From the NCBI GenBank assembly GCA_963682025.1, contig OY821521.1:100307354-100371353 (forward strand): DNA of 64,000 bases. The letters are read 5' to 3'. The notes beneath the pieces were generated by a model that searched no databases, was not told where the DNA came from, and worked only from the letters and a program-made list of their open reading frames with translations. The position numbers and the translations under genes were made by a program. Source of the stretch: Cordilura impudica. Its lineage: Eukaryota; Arthropoda; Insecta; Diptera; Scathophagidae. This document shows positions 1 to 12,508 of this stretch, one piece after another; position 1 is the stretch's first letter, and every line of letters starts with the position of its first letter.

Positions 1-640
1 TGAAAGCAATTAAGAAAGCTTTTATTTATCAATTTAATCTAACGAAGTCACCCAGTCAAAATTCAAAATAAAAAAAATTTATGGTTTTTAAATCTATTTG
101 TTATTCAGAAAAAAAAAAAAACAAACGAAATGAAACTCAATTAATTTTATTCAATGAACTATATGTATATATTATATTTTATTTGCGAAGATTTGAGTGT
201 TGTGCTTGATTGTGACAATGTCCAAAAGCTAATTGAATATTGTTACAATTATCTTTTCATACTTTATCTTATTTTTTTTTTTTAATTGCAATTAGAAGTT
301 GACCTTGAATCGATATCATTTATTTGACAATACTGACGACGATGATAACTTATTTTGTTTGGAAATAGAATCGAAAGTGATGCTAGTATGACAATGCTGT
401 ACCAAATTTATGTAGTGAACTTTAAACCGCTATACATTTTCTGAGAGAGAAATTGTTGGTTTTATGAACACGTACGATGAGAGAATTTGTAGACGATAAA
501 ACGACGATTAGTTGAGTCAATAAGTAACAACAAAAAAAGGGAATTATTATTTTATATTTTTAGAGATAACGAAGAACAATAACGATAAAATTAACCCATA
601 AATTCGGTTGTTTATTGAAAACTCAAATAAATTTTTGCTA
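1..640. other. AT-rich sequence, no gene seen
   Basis: No open frame of useful length, no motif and no repeat boundary was recognised here. Homopolymer A and T runs dominate. Confidence 0.5.
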
Positions 641-644
641 ATTA

Positions 645-722
645 ATTATTCTGAGTCGATCGGTATAATTAAAAGTATTTTTGGCAGTTATAAACACCCT
701 GACCACAGGGTGGTATAATTAC
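645..722 (-). repeat. F1 repeat, terminal fragment
   Basis: This matches the terminal 80 bases of the F1 family in minus orientation: a CTGAGTCGATCGGTATAATT block, then the TATTTTTGG..AGTTA block and a CAGGGTGGTATA end. It is a short, diverged end fragment with no (GTCC)n tract. Confidence 0.55.
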
Positions 723-923
723 ATAACTAACGCTGTAGCTGTATACGAGTATGTTATACAAAAAAATTATGTTAAAATAATTTTTTTTTCTCATAAGCTA
801 TTACGACACACAGTGCTGAATTTTTAGCAATTTCCAGTGACGTCTGCACATTTTATGTCTATCCTTGTCACAATCTAGTAAAATTTACCCCATTTTAAGT
901 CCTTGAAAATATTACAAACTATT

Positions 924-1232
924 TGTAATATTAATAGGCTAGGCGATTTCACAGTTTTATCCCGATTTTGACGAAAAATTTATCATTGGAAAGGTATTTC
1001 TTTTTAGCTGTTCACCAGATTTACAGATTTTTTTGGAGCTATGATTGTTTAAAGTTGCTACTAACACATACATAAAATTATACAATGCTATGTGTTTGTG
1101 TTAATGTGTTGAGTTTGTTTTCTTCACTTAAAATGAGATGAATTGTGGAGCATACCTTTAGGGTCTTTATTAAATGAAAAAATAAAATTTCCTAGAATTT
1201 GTACTCGAATTTCGTGGGCTGGAATGTGCTAG
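924..1232 (+). mobile_element. Non-autonomous Helitron, family Hel-A, copy 1
   Basis: The copy opens with TAATATTAATAGGCTAGGCG and closes with GGAATGTGCTAG followed by a host T. About 30 bases inside the 3' end is an imperfect hairpin around CTCGAATTTCG. A 3' CTRR end, an upstream hairpin and no target duplication are standard Helitron traits. The 5' TC dinucleotide seen in other copies (7782, 44565, 43264) has mutated here to TG. Confidence 0.65.
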
Positions 1233-1458
1233 TATTATCCTATTATACCCAGCTATGTGGATTATTTTGTGAACGAGTGTGATTTCTATAGACAGACAGA
1301 CAGATGGGCATCGCAATACCGATTCCAACTGTCATAAGGGCTAATGTTTACTCAGGGATTAAAACTATGATTAAAACTAGATTGTAAGGTAATATAGGGA
1401 TTCCAGCAATCGCTACTTTGGTCTACAGCTCAATATTTATAATTTAATTAATTTCATA

Positions 1459-2150
1459 TCTTATATATAAAAATTGAGTTGTGTATGTTGTTTGTTTGTT
1501 TGTTTGTGGTTTATAGGAGACTACAGCACTGGACCGATCGTCTTGAATTTTTTACAGTAGATAACTGCCTATCCGGAAGGAAAAATAGGCTATATTTTTT
1601 TTTGGATTTTTCAAATGGGCGTGGCACCTCCCATACAAAGGGAATTTTTAACATATAACTTTAACATATAATATCTGGAGTACTATGACAGAAAGACTTC
1701 TGAAACTATGTACATGTACACACTTAAATAATTCGAAGAGTTGCGGAAAAAATGGGCGTAATAGGACCAATGGGCGTGGTAGCCACCATAAAATGTATAT
1801 ATTAAATGTCATATATCTAGAGTACTGTAATAGGTAAAGTCGTGAGACTTTGTGTGAGTTCATAAGTTATCAACGTTTATACTAAAAAAAAAAATGGATG
1901 GAATCCGATCAGTGGGCGTGGTGCCCCCCCATACAAAGTAAATATATAATATCATATATCCGAAGTACTGTAATAGTGAAAGTCTTGGAACTTTGTCTGA
2001 GTTCATGCCTGAGTAGTCCCTTAAAAAATGGGCGTGATTGGACCAGTGGGCTTGGCACCTCCTATATAAAAAATAGTTTTCTACAAAACGTATTCCCTGC
2101 ATTTTATTTCGTAACGAGGGGTGTAGAGAAGCGCATCGGGTTACTGCTAG
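1459..2150 (+). mobile_element. Helitron-like element, family Hel-B, with internal tandem repeats
   Basis: The element starts TCTTATATATAAAAATTGAG after an A and ends GGGTTACTGCTAG before a T, again the A|TC...CTAG|T pattern. Inside are four degenerate tandem units of roughly 120-155 bp, each opening with a GGGCGTGG..CCTCC block (about 1617, 1772, 1913 and 2033) followed by ATACAAAG and an 'atatctggagtactgtaatag' segment. A (GTTT)n tract follows the 5' end. No transposase is encoded; the short ORFs on both strands are translations of the tandem units. Confidence 0.6.
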
Positions 2151-2189
2151 TACCTAATATATACAATAATAACATTTTAGATTTTATAT

Positions 2190-3080
2190 AAACTTATAGG
2201 TATTTGTTTGTTTTATGAAATAAGATATTTCCCTTATGTTTTCAGGGGTTGGGTTAGATAAGGATCCAATTGGGTATCCTTCATGGTATATTTTGTCTTT
2301 CATTAGTAAATTTATGGAAATGTACAATGATGTGTAAGGGATTTGGAATCGACGTTGTACAATTACAAATTTGAGAAAAAATATCAATGTTCATCAAGTG
2401 CCCGTGAGTTAATTTGTAATAACCGGGTCTTAGTCATTCGAATTTAATTATGTCAATTTCGTGGCAATCCGAAATATTTCTTATAAGGGTGCCTATGTCA
2501 TTCATTTCATGATTTCAAATTTTATACCAAATTAAGTTCGAGTTGTGGTGTTCAATGAGATTTTGTACGATATAGTTATCCCAATGTTAAGGATTGTGAT
2601 TAGGTATTGTGATCAGCAAACTCGTTGCTCTTTATATTAATATTAATCTTATTTTATGTTGCTCAATTGTTAATAGATTTCTTACTTGAAATAAATAGTG
2701 GTAAGTGTTATTTATAATAGTTATAGATTGCAATGAAAAGAGAGAATCGGAAAATATGGAAAATTTACCTCCGTTTTGCCTTACGTGCATTATTGCTTCG
2801 TATACAGAATATATTGTACTGAATTCGGGAAGAAAAGCGGATTTGATTATCGTACTTTCTGTAGTTATACTAAAGTATGATGAAGTATTGTATTTTGATC
2901 CGTCAGTAAAAACAAAATTTATGGTCATGAAGCGTGTTTATTAACACCAAATATTCTGGACTACAAAAATAATAGGTATATTTGTATAGGGAGGTATTAC
3001 TAATTTTCTTTTTGAGATGCGATGGTGGATGTTGCTTGGAACTGAGCTTCACTTTAATAAGTGGTGGTCTAAACTGTTAC
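2190..3080 (-). pseudogene. I-clade LINE remnant: RNase H domain and C-terminal Cys/His tail
   Basis: The minus strand reads VFTDGSKYN near 2900, the first catalytic Asp block of a retrotransposon RNase H. LPEFSTIYSVYEAI (with the catalytic Glu) and FSDSLFSLQSI follow at the expected spacing. Towards 2400, across frame breaks, comes LTHGHLM with C..C and HI remnants, which is how I-element-type proteins end after RNase H. RNase H degrades the RNA strand during reverse transcription. No RT is present, so this is the 3' part of an element, with several stops and frameshifts. The clade call rests on RNase H followed by the LTHGHLM tail; exact family unknown. Confidence 0.65.
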
Positions 3081-3084
3081 AGTT

Positions 3085-3810
3085 TTGTATTGAATGTTGT
3101 ATAGTTGATGGTATTTTAGGTATGTTTTGGTAACTTAACTTTTTTATCTAATCGCAAGAAGGGTGCTGGACCGACTCTACTTTCTTACTTTGCTAAATTT
3201 AGGTTTTTTTTAAATTTTTGAAAAATATATAAATTATTTCAGTGCCATTACCAAATAATTATTCATTTGCGCTAGCTACAGCATTTAAAAAATTTTTTTT
3301 GAATATTATATCCGTTTTCAATGGACTCATCTAGATCTGGTCCAATTGTTTTAATGTAGCCTTCAAAAATATTGTTATTACAAAATCGGTCTCAGTTTAT
3401 GTTACATATGAACTTGCAATTATGTTGTTTGTATCTTAAGTCTTTTGTTAAAACAAAAAAATTTTGAAATGTTAGAATTTTCACATAAAGGAAATATATA
3501 ATTAAAAACTAAAACAAGTTAACTTAACATTAACAAAATAACAATGTATATATAAAAAATTTTATTACTCTAAAAAATATAAAAACTTTTACGCTTTTCC
3601 GGCAAATTAGTTGCACTAACGGCGCGCGCTACAACAAGCAAATAATGTGTTTTATGTTTAAAAAAAAATCTAAAACTATTCTTAACAAACAAACAAAAAA
3701 TTGTCCGCTCAAACAGACTGTTGATTGTTATCTATGCGAATGTTGTTGTTAGTTTTTTTTTGCAACTATTTTTTTTTCAGTTGTCTAAGAAATATACATT
3801 TTGTTTTGTT
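3085..3810. other. No gene seen
   Basis: AT-rich sequence with poly-T and poly-A runs. Nothing in either strand was recognised. Confidence 0.4.
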
Positions 3811-3816
3811 CTTTAA

Positions 3817-4308
3817 GGTGTGTTTACACTATGTGTATTTTCCATATGTAAATTCAGTTTTACGATCCATACGTAATTCCGTGTGTGTGCCAAAATTAGC
3901 GTTTTACATACGATTCATAATTTTTGCGTTCAAATGTACATATGTATTTCCGAATTTCTAAATGTAAACAACAGCTGATTTAATTTGTGAATTTACAAAA
4001 ATTTATTGTTTAAAATAAAGTTATATATTTTATATATTTTTAAATTGTTAATTAATATTAAACAATTTATTTTTCTTTCAATATTAATCTTTATAATTTA
4101 CTCTTTTTTTCTTTCGCCACAAGCAGGGTTGTATTTTCATATGTTTGTCTTGCCAAAATAGAACCTGCTCTAATTGAAAAATTTACATATGTCTTGCAAA
4201 ATGTGTTATACATAAACAATGTTTGAAAGGGTTCACACTATGTGTACAAATTACACGTGCTAAGAAACTAAGAAAAACACAAGCAAAACACGTAGTGTGA
4301 ACGCAGCT
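3817..4308 (+). mobile_element. TTAA-flanked MITE, copy 1
   Basis: A 492-bp sequence bounded by TTAA at 3813-3816 and 4309-4312. The ends are imperfect inverted repeats: GGTGTGTTTACACTATGTG on the left, and GCTGCGTTCACACTACGTG reading inwards from the right. A second copy in the opposite orientation lies at 54070-54547. It has no coding capacity. TTAA duplication is typical of piggyBac-type elements, but the terminal bases are not the usual piggyBac CCC, so the parent family is open. Confidence 0.7.
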
Positions 4309-4532
4309 TTAAGCTGCAATGAATTGCATGTTAGAACAGTTTGTTTTTTTTCGTAAACATTAGTTTTTTTCTTTTGCATTCATAATAGCGACAATTTATT
4401 TACTTTTTTTATAAATAATTCTTACAATAATCATGTACTTGTTTGTTTTCGTATTCAGTACATATATACATATATAAAATATACATAAGTATATGAAGGA
4501 GCAATAACATATGGCATATGTTTTGTTTCTTT

Positions 4533-5310
4533 TTATACCCTATACCACCATGTGGTTTGGGTATAATGACTTTGTGCTGCTGTTTGTAACAACCAAAAAT
4601 ATTTGACCTAGACCCATCTTTAATTATACCGATCGAATCAGAATCACTTTCTGAGTTGATTTAACAATGTCCGTCCGTCCGTCCGTCTGTGTGTCCATGT
4701 AAAGCTTGTAATCAAACTGCAGGTCGCAAATATGAATATATTTTGATGAAATTTGGTATATAAGCTTTCATCGGGCATGGAATAAACGCTGTTGAAATTG
4801 GTGAGAATCGGTCCATGTTCAGACCTAGCCCCCATACAAATTACCCATATGAAATCGACATAAATTGCCATAAGATCCAAATTGTCATATAGATCTTACT
4901 CAAATTGGGTTTGTATGCGTTCATTACATCCACTAATGAGTAGTCCAAAAATGATACCTTTGACCCCATATAGAGCTGCTTCCCGATCTTCACTTAAATC
5001 TATTAAAAAACAAAAATATTGCACTGATTCTTCTCAAATTTTGTTTGTACATATTTTTGCAAAATACAAGAGACTTTACCAAACACGATCAGGATCGGTC
5101 CATTTTTGGACCTAGTCCCTTTATAGATATAGCATCCGATATGAACTTTTTCATATCTGCAGCCAAAAAAAATTAATAAAAATCTTACTCAAATTTGGTT
5201 TTTTGCTTATTTTCAGTGTCCAGTTAGTTGGGCCTAAGAGATAGGGTTTCTAAACGCATGGTATAGGGTATCGTATAGTTGGTCTAGACCGACTATAATT
5301 TTCTTACTTG
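4533..5310 (+). repeat. F1 repeat, full-length copy
   Basis: This copy has all F1 parts in order: a TATACCCTATACCACC/GGTTTGGGTATA terminal hairpin, a 'tttaattataccgatcgaatcagaatc' block, a (GTCC)n tract near 4670, a long conserved middle, then the TAGTTGGTCTAGACCGACTA palindrome and TTTTCTTACTTG at the other end. It encodes nothing convincing; the ORFs recur only because the repeat recurs. The structure resembles the dipteran mini-me/DINE-1 class of non-autonomous elements, which also carry (GTCY)n tracts (family knowledge). Confidence 0.8.
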
Positions 5311-5715
5311 TTTTTTTTTTTTTGTTTGTTTGTTACTAACGAAAGTTATTTATGAGACCCTTGTTAAAAAATTATTACAAAAAATCCTAGCTAAAAAAAA
5401 ATTTAAAAAAGGTTTCCAATGGACTTGTTGCTTGTTTTTTTTTGCAGTTTTATGCGTCATCGAGTGTAAAAAATTTATTCTTAATAAAAATGCAGTTGCT
5501 TAACAACATTAAACACACAGATGTATGTATGTATGCAAATATATCTGTAAAAGTTGTTGTTATACACTGTGTAAAATTAAATTAAAAACACATCGATTGT
5601 CTAAATTTCTGGTCTTATATTAGGTTTTAATAATCCAAATATATATTTGCTTTGTTGTTTCAGGCATACAATTGAACAATGTCTGCCATGCGTAATTCGA
5701 ACTGGGCAATATTTA
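5311..5715. other. No gene seen
   Basis: A poly-T run follows the F1 end, then AT-rich sequence without recognisable features. Confidence 0.4.
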
Positions 5716-5719
5716 TACA

Positions 5720-6200
5720 CTATGCAATGAACTTTCGTTCAGAATCTGAGAATCAATTTTTGTGTCGAATTTTCTATGAGCCCATGTCAATATTATATTC
5801 AGAGAACAGGTCATAAATATAAATATGTTTTGATGAAATTTAGTTTTCTTACCGGCCATAAGACGTTCGGTATTAAAATTGGTGAATATCTGTGCATGTT
5901 CAGAACTAGTCCTTATACAAATGATCACTATAAGTATGTCTAAAAAAATTAAAAATTTATGTATATACCATGACCAAATTAACATCCTATAATCACCCAA
6001 AATAAACCCTAAAGTACCATATAAAGCTGCGTCTCCTAATCACTACTTAAAATTATCAAAAGACAAAAAACGGGCACAAATTATTCTCAAGTTTTGTTTG
6101 TATATATTTTTGAACAAAATAAGTGACTTACAAGTGTATTATGATTGGTCCATTTTGCAATAGGATCCCTTCTCTAAACTCGTGGTACAGAGTACATACT
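5720..6200 (+). repeat. F1 repeat, diverged internal copy
   Basis: Blocks such as AATATGTTTTGATGAAATTT, 'attggtgaatatctgtgcatgttcagaactagtcc' and 'ttgtatatatttttg' match the F1 middle in order. Both terminal palindromes are missing or decayed. Confidence 0.6.
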
Positions 6201-7240
6201 TTGTCATAATTCGCTACGAATTTCCATTGCTCACATATTAAGCGTTCTAAGCAAATTTTGTAACGAACTTGAAAACTATTTATTTTTAAATATTTTAATT
6301 TTCACATACAATTTCATATAAAAAAGGTATTTATGTAATTAAATAATTAAGTAAAATTGTAAAATCTGCTATGCGATGTATTTACATGTACAATAGAAAT
6401 GTCAATAATAATATGTCAAAAGGGATAAAAGTCTCTCCGCAATAAAACATAACGGAAACATACTGAAAATCATTCAAATAGCAGTGCTTTTAATTGAATA
6501 TCGCTGAGCGTATGCAAGTTGAATGGTTGTTGTGGGTGTCAGACATAACTCCATACGTGAATGCATATGCATACCTATAACGTTACCACCAGAACATATA
6601 GACTTAATAACAAACAACATATGAAACACCAGCACTACAACAATAAGTAGTTGTACCTTTGCTAAGCTTTCGTAGAGTTAGTTTAACTTTTTTTACAACA
6701 GTGTCTGTCCACCCGTCCGTCTCTGTTAGGGTCGACGACTTTTTTATTTGCGTCATGCTTTCAGTTCGACTTTAACGAAAGCAACAAAATTTTATATAAG
6801 AGTAGTTGAAATAAGAATAAATACTTTATGCATTTATTTGCTAGATTATTAAGCTTGCTATCTGTGGTTTGTGGTGGTGCAAAAAAAGAATTTAAAACGC
6901 CATAAAAAAAATACATTCCTTTAAAAATGAACATGTACCTCTTTTGCTTTACCATATATTGGTGCAGAAAATACACTTAAACAGATAAAATGAACTTGTA
7001 AAATAACAAAATGTTGCTAATAATGATAATTACAATATAAAACAAAATTTACATATTCATTGTCATTTTATGTGAAATTTTGTTACCTCTTAATACTCTT
7101 GAGATAAGCGCCTTAATGAAGGTGTACACTCTAAATTTTACAGTTTATTTGTTGCCACTTTTTTATTTTTATTTATTTTTTTCTTTGTGTATAAAAACAC
7201 ATTAAAAATTCCAATTAAATCGTAAAATAAAATGATATAA
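6200..7240. other. No gene seen
   Basis: AT-rich. A short GTCTGTCCACCCGTCCGTCTC tract at about 6702 may be a relic of an F1 or F4 microsatellite. No coding signal. Confidence 0.4.
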
Positions 7241-7678
7241 AACAAGTAAGAGTGTTAATGTCGAATCTTTGATACACTCCACCCGGGTTTTACGTTTATG
7301 TTAACATGAGGACTTACTGCTTTATTTATGGCAAATATAAATAAAATATTTATTACAACAAACACGCAGAATTTTTCAAGTTTGTTCGGAGGTGTCTCCA
7401 TATTTTAAGTTATTACTTGGACCAATGATGCCCGAAGTACCATATTTTAATTACCAGTCTGCTAGAAATAATGGTAAGCAATATTAACCTAACTTAATCT
7501 AGGTACATTTTTGATTTTGCGATTGAGCGCGATTTCAACATACAGACAGAGAGACGGACATACGGACATCACTATATCGAATCGAGTTGTGATCAATTAT
7601 ATAAATACTTTATGGGATCACAAGTCAACTTTTCGATGCATTAAAAATGAAATTACTCACTTATATGTACCCTATTAA
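7241..7678 (+). repeat. F4 repeat, near full-length copy
   Basis: F4 begins AACAAGTAAGAGTGTTAA, then a GATACACTCCACCCGGG block, a long middle, a CAGACAGAGAGACGGACAT tract near 7545 and a TATGTACCCTATTAAA end. It has the same layout as F1 (ACAAGTAAGA end, (GTCY)n tract, ATACCC end) but a different body. Other copies are at 16150, 51861, 56440 and 58398. Confidence 0.65.
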
Positions 7679-8225
7679 AGACGCCTTATATTTACGTGAA
7701 ATCCCTATTTCTCTAACACTGTTTATTAAAAAGTTATTACTGAAAACATTCTGACCCAAGTCGTAATGAAGCTCCATTACATCTATAATATTAATAGGCT
7801 AGGCGATTTCTTGTGACCAATGTTTTGTTCTACCACGATTTTGACCAAACGTATATTATTTGAAAGGTATTTCTTTTTAGCCGTTTTGCAGATTTACAGA
7901 TTTTTTAATTTTTTCCTTTGTTTTGAGTAAATTACACGTATAGTTGCTACTAGCACATACATAAAAATATACAATGCTATGTGTGTGTTTATTAAATTTG
8001 TTAATGTATTTGTAATAAAAATGAGTTTGGTTTTTTTGTGTTGATTTATGAATTGGCTGTAATTGATCAGCATACTTTTAGGGGTTTTATTTAATGAAAA
8101 AATAAAATTTCCTAGAATTTGCACTCGATTTTCGAGGGCTGGAATCTGCTACTCTATATAAAAAGTTATTTTTCTCAAAAGCATGATTTTCGACTTAGGC
8201 GGTCAATGCATGTGACCACAGGTAT
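7675..8225. mobile_element. MITE-C copy split by Helitron Hel-A
   Basis: The flanks 7675-7781 and 8153-8225 together match the uninterrupted MITE-C at 10957-11139: the GCTTTATATTTACGTGAAAT block on the left and AAAAAGTTATTTTTCTC through AGGCGGTCAATGC on the right. The left terminal inverted repeat is gone, cut off by the adjacent F4 copy. Confidence 0.75.
7782..8152 (+). mobile_element. Non-autonomous Helitron Hel-A, copy 2, inside MITE-C
   Basis: It starts TCTATAATATTAATAGGC after an A and ends GGAATCTGCTAC before a T. The expected terminal CTAG has mutated to CTAC. A CTCGATTTTCGAG hairpin lies just inside the 3' end. The paralogous site near 11070 shows the unoccupied sequence, so both junctions and the absence of a target duplication can be read directly. 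Confidence 0.75.
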
Positions 8226-8289
8226 AATCATAATATATATACTATACGTATATTACTAAATATAGATATTATTTAAATAAAAAGTTCAC

Positions 8290-10430
8290 GAGAACAAAGG
8301 GCGTCAACTAATTCTGTCCATCGTGGTTTCGTTGACTTGTGTCGCTGTTGCAATATCAGTTGGGGGCGATCTCAGAATATCACAGACTTTGTGCTGCAAT
8401 TGGATATTCTTAATTGACTTCGGGCAACTGACGGAATGCAATACTTGCCTTATTTGTACGTACACTGATATCGGCAAAGTATCCACCATTTTCGGTAATA
8501 TTTCAACCAAGGTAGTTCAAGGCGGCTACATTTACAGCCACTTAAATGGGTGTCGTCTAAAAGTTTACTCTCAAATGCATATTTTAAGCGTTTTCGGAGG
8601 GTCTGCGAAAAGCAGTATGCCATTAGAGAGATATTATCCCCGTAGTCAACAGCATTTAGATACTCTTCATTGATTCAACGAATGCCTATAGGGTATCTCG
8701 GAAGGTTTCTTCCACAGTCCAGAAGTTAAGTAAATAGTGTATATACAACTTTATCTAATGTCAGTAGCAATTGTGAAAGTTTGGCTTTAGGCGGACCTTA
8801 CGCTGTGAATCTTTCTAAAGTTCACGTATTATGGTGACGATTTTCTACGATATTCCCTTGGCAACTGGTGTAGACTGCATAGAATTTCGGAATATTTTGT
8901 CAAAAGCACGCTCCATAGCTACGAAAAGGAGATACAAATATGTGTTGCACTCTGATGATTGCTATGTGTGGAGTATTTATATGATTAACACAATATCGTC
9001 CAGGCCTAAAACATTGGTAACACCATGCCAGTTTTTACACCCTTTTGGAGATTGTGACCACCTGCCAATTGTCAGAAATTTTATTGTTCAGCCACGTATT
9101 TCTTTTCTGTGATTTGACAAATTCTGTTAACGTATCTACACCATATTTTACCAGCTTTGCAGGGACATGTAGGCCCCAGACGATTTTTAGTTCTTAAATT
9201 TATTTACGGCTACCACAAGTTCAATAATCACAAGGGAATCTGTTGATATTTCCCTTCTAGTATTACTCTAACTACATTACATTTTTAGCCTGGTTAGTAT
9301 GGTTACCTGAAGAAGACAGTGAGGCACATGATTCCCGCCACTGCTCAAGATTTGTATATGTTGGTGTTAAATCAGAGTCAGCATTAGCCTTTAACCAAAC
9401 GATACCACAAATGTTATTACCCGTCATTTGTTTAATGACGGAATAAACTCCGTGTAGATTGTCTGTGGTAGCGGCCTTTTCTTCCTGTTCTTTTAAATTA
9501 TTGCAAAATTTTTTTCGCCCTGATTTATGGCATTCGAATTTTGCTGTTGTTTTCACATTGATGTGTCACCTTGTTTGTGAATGCTGCGAAGTCCGTTGCG
9601 ATTTGTTTTTCGGGTTAGTAATCAGAACGAATCCTTAATCTTACCTTGACGGTTACTTTACATGCTGTTTGTGCATCTGACCATGTTTGAAACTATTGGA
9701 TGTTACACTCGCCGTTTATTGCTGCTTGTCGAAGGCGGAAAGGGCTTACAAGTGGAACCATGTCTAAATTTGAGGTACAGAAGAGAGCCCAAGAAATTCT
9801 ATTGAGCATAATATGGTCAATTTGTGTGACAATGTGAAAATTCCCAGTTATCTTTTTATGGAGGAAGACATGAAGGGACGATTGAGTGCCCACAAATCCA
9901 CTTTCGCCGTTGCTTTGTCGCATTTCGTCAAGGCCGTACTTACCCATCACCGCCTCCTATCATTTCCTACTTTGGTATTGAAGTCAGCCTAAAATATTTT
10001 GATAACAAGCTAGTGGCGGAATTCAGTTGACTAGAAAAATCATCTATAACGTCGGTATCAGTATGTGCGTAACACTGCACAATAGTTTTCATGCGAAATT
10101 TACAATTCAATCTCATGGTTAGTATTCGCTCGGAGATTGCCTTCTGTTCTAGAAGTGAATCTCTATACTTTGGTGTCATAAGCAGGCCAACGTCCTTTAT
10201 TCTGTGAGTATTGCTGCCGGAGTAATAACCTGATGAACAGAGGACAATTGAGTATTACCACTGTTAAGCCAGCGAACTTCACTCCACCCTGGCATGTCGA
10301 TATTGTAAGAGACCATTTCATTTCACACCTGCATGAGTATCTATGCTTCATTGAGAGTTGTCCCGTTCCAGGTACCAATCGTAAACCATTCTTTGAAGCC
10401 AAAAGTCTTCATCGGGTGTGATTTTTAAAT
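8290..10430 (-). pseudogene. LINE copy B: endonuclease and reverse transcriptase remnant
   Basis: Reading leftwards on the minus strand, with many breaks: IGTWN..TLNEA at about 10370 (start of an APE-type endonuclease), KAISERILTMRLNCKFRMKT and VQCYAHTD at about 10100, QIDHIMLNR near 9830, a Lys/Glu-rich linker (9272-9556), the RT entry KNWHGVT near 9040, MERAFDK near 8900 and LNYLG.NITENGG.ADISVR near 8480. This order is that of LINEs whose endonuclease is usually annotated in insects as craniofacial development protein 2-like. The copy has many stops and has lost much of the RT core including the catalytic Asp pair. It shares the family of copy A at 28450-31090. Confidence 0.7.
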
Positions 10431-10886
10431 TCAATATTTTAATGTTTCAGTAATCTGTTGTTTTTAAGAGTAATTGACTGATTGTATCTGCTCCTAGAGC
10501 CAGCAAAATCTCTAGGCAGGTGATCTGTTAAACGACTGAAATAGATGAGTTTCAATGAAGTTTTGTTCACTATTTTCATCTTTCTGAGTTGCAACATATT
10601 TAACTTGCCATTCTATATTCTAAACTCTAGACTTCTCGCTTCTTGCTATTTCCAAGTGAATAGCAGACAGAGAAATTTTCACCACGGCGAAAGTGCCCCA
10701 AAATCTTTATTCGAACCCAATTTTGTATTAATGAACTTTTATTAGTTAGAAAACGATCTCGTTATTCAAATACCAAAATTAAAAATTGGTTTGATGTTTA
10801 TACCTCAGGAACCAAAAAAAAAAAAAAATAAATAAACTCACTTATATAATTTAGCACAAATGTAAAGAAGCTAACTAGCAACGACC

Positions 10887-11139
10887 TATCTGTGGTCACA
10901 AGCGATAACCGAGTAAGTCGACTTAGGAACTAATTGAGTTATGTATGCTATCATATTCTACTAACAACGCTTTATATTTACGTGAAATCCCCATTTCTCT
11001 CACACGGTTTTTTTTTAAGTTATTAATAAAAATATACTGACCTAAGACGTAATGAAGCCCCATTGCATTTATATAAAAAGTTATTTTTCTCGAAAGCATG
11101 ATTTTCGATTTAGGCGGTCAATGCTTGTGACTACAGATA
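10887..11139. mobile_element. MITE-C, uninterrupted copy
   Basis: A 253-bp element with imperfect terminal inverted repeats of about 36 bp. The left end reads TATCTGTGGTCACAAGCGAT; the right end, read inwards, gives TATCTGTAGTCACAAGCATT. It has no coding capacity. The related copy at 7675-8225 carries a Helitron. Superfamily not assigned. Confidence 0.7.
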
Positions 11140-12340
11140 TATTTATTTAAAAACTTTTTAAAATATCACACTTGAACATATTTCATAAAAAAGTTGTAAT
11201 CATATGATAATGACTTTTGGCCATTCGCAAATAAATTTTAGGCACATGTCATCGAAAAGGATGTCCCAATACATTTTAATTATGATAATGATTAGAGGTC
11301 AACATGTGTTAAAGATAAACACAATTTTCTCCTTTTAATCACTAATCGCCACCATAAAATATCTTCAAAAGAATTAGTTGTTTTTATAGATTTTAATACA
11401 ACTTATTCGATTTTTTCTAAATCCCCACCACTTACCAAAATCCTGGTACTGCGATATCAGAAAATAATTAAATTTCTCGGATTGCATTCTCCAATCACAA
11501 GTACATAACATTTGTGATTAAGAAAGCATCAGTCGAGTATTCTACATGCTTTGGAATTAATAAAGTCCTTCTAAACTGGTAACAAATTCTCAAACGTTCA
11601 ATGACTTGCTGTGTTTGTTATTATTATTTCGTTTTGCTTTTAGCTCAGCTACCATAAGTGGAATTTTACACCTTTTTTTACAGCCACCACTAGTGTAACA
11701 AACAAAAAAAATTCTGTATAAAATAAAACCACAAAAAAACTTCAACAATTCCTACAAACATGGCATAAAGAAAACCCTTAAAAGGTTTCAATGTTGACTT
11801 AAGTGCTCAAAAAAAAAACACATTTAACAAAGAGTTGTACAAATATACCTACATATACTTGTACTAAACAAACAACTAGTGCAAAACCAACCATATAAGG
11901 TTAAGATGCCGAACAAAAAACAAAAATGTGAGATGCTTTAACATTTGCTATTTGCTTAAATGCAACAGAATTTAATATGAATTTCCTGCGTAATTTATTA
12001 CTAAACAACATATATAATATTGCATTTGAATGATTGTTAATAAGACAAATGCAGATACTTCCCAAATACATTGATTTTAAAAATTTTCTATAGTTTTCAT
12101 TTTAAAATTGGAATCCATATATTAATCCGTGAAGGTTATCTTTAGTTCCCTTTTTAGGTAATATGCGGGCACGGAGAAGTGTGAAAATTGGCATAGTTAT
12201 AGTCTATATGGAGGAGAATCTTCAAATGCTAAAACTTATGTTTAATCTATCTTAAAAATATATTAAATTAATTAAAATAAAATATTTATAATAATTCATT
12301 ACACCCTGCTAATGCGAATGATTTAAATTATATATCAGAT
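11140..12340. other. No gene seen
   Basis: AT-rich sequence. I saw no ORF, splice-like gene structure or repeat boundary. Confidence 0.4.
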
Positions 12341-12344
12341 GCTC

Positions 12345-12508
12345 TGTGTTGAATTGTGAATTGCTAAAATTGATTAACATATTTTTAGGCTCATTTTCAT
12401 AAATTTTTTATATATATAGATTAAAAAAACATTGGAAGACAAAAATTGAATGAAGAAATAATATTTCCTAGAATTTTCACTCGAATTTTGAGTGTTTGGC
12501 CATACTAG
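12345..12508 (+). mobile_element. Helitron Hel-A, decayed 3' half
   Basis: The 3' part is recognisable: AATATTTCCTAGAATTTTCA, the CACTCGAATTTTGAGTG hairpin and a terminal CTAG before T. The 5' half is too diverged to place a start. Confidence 0.5.
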
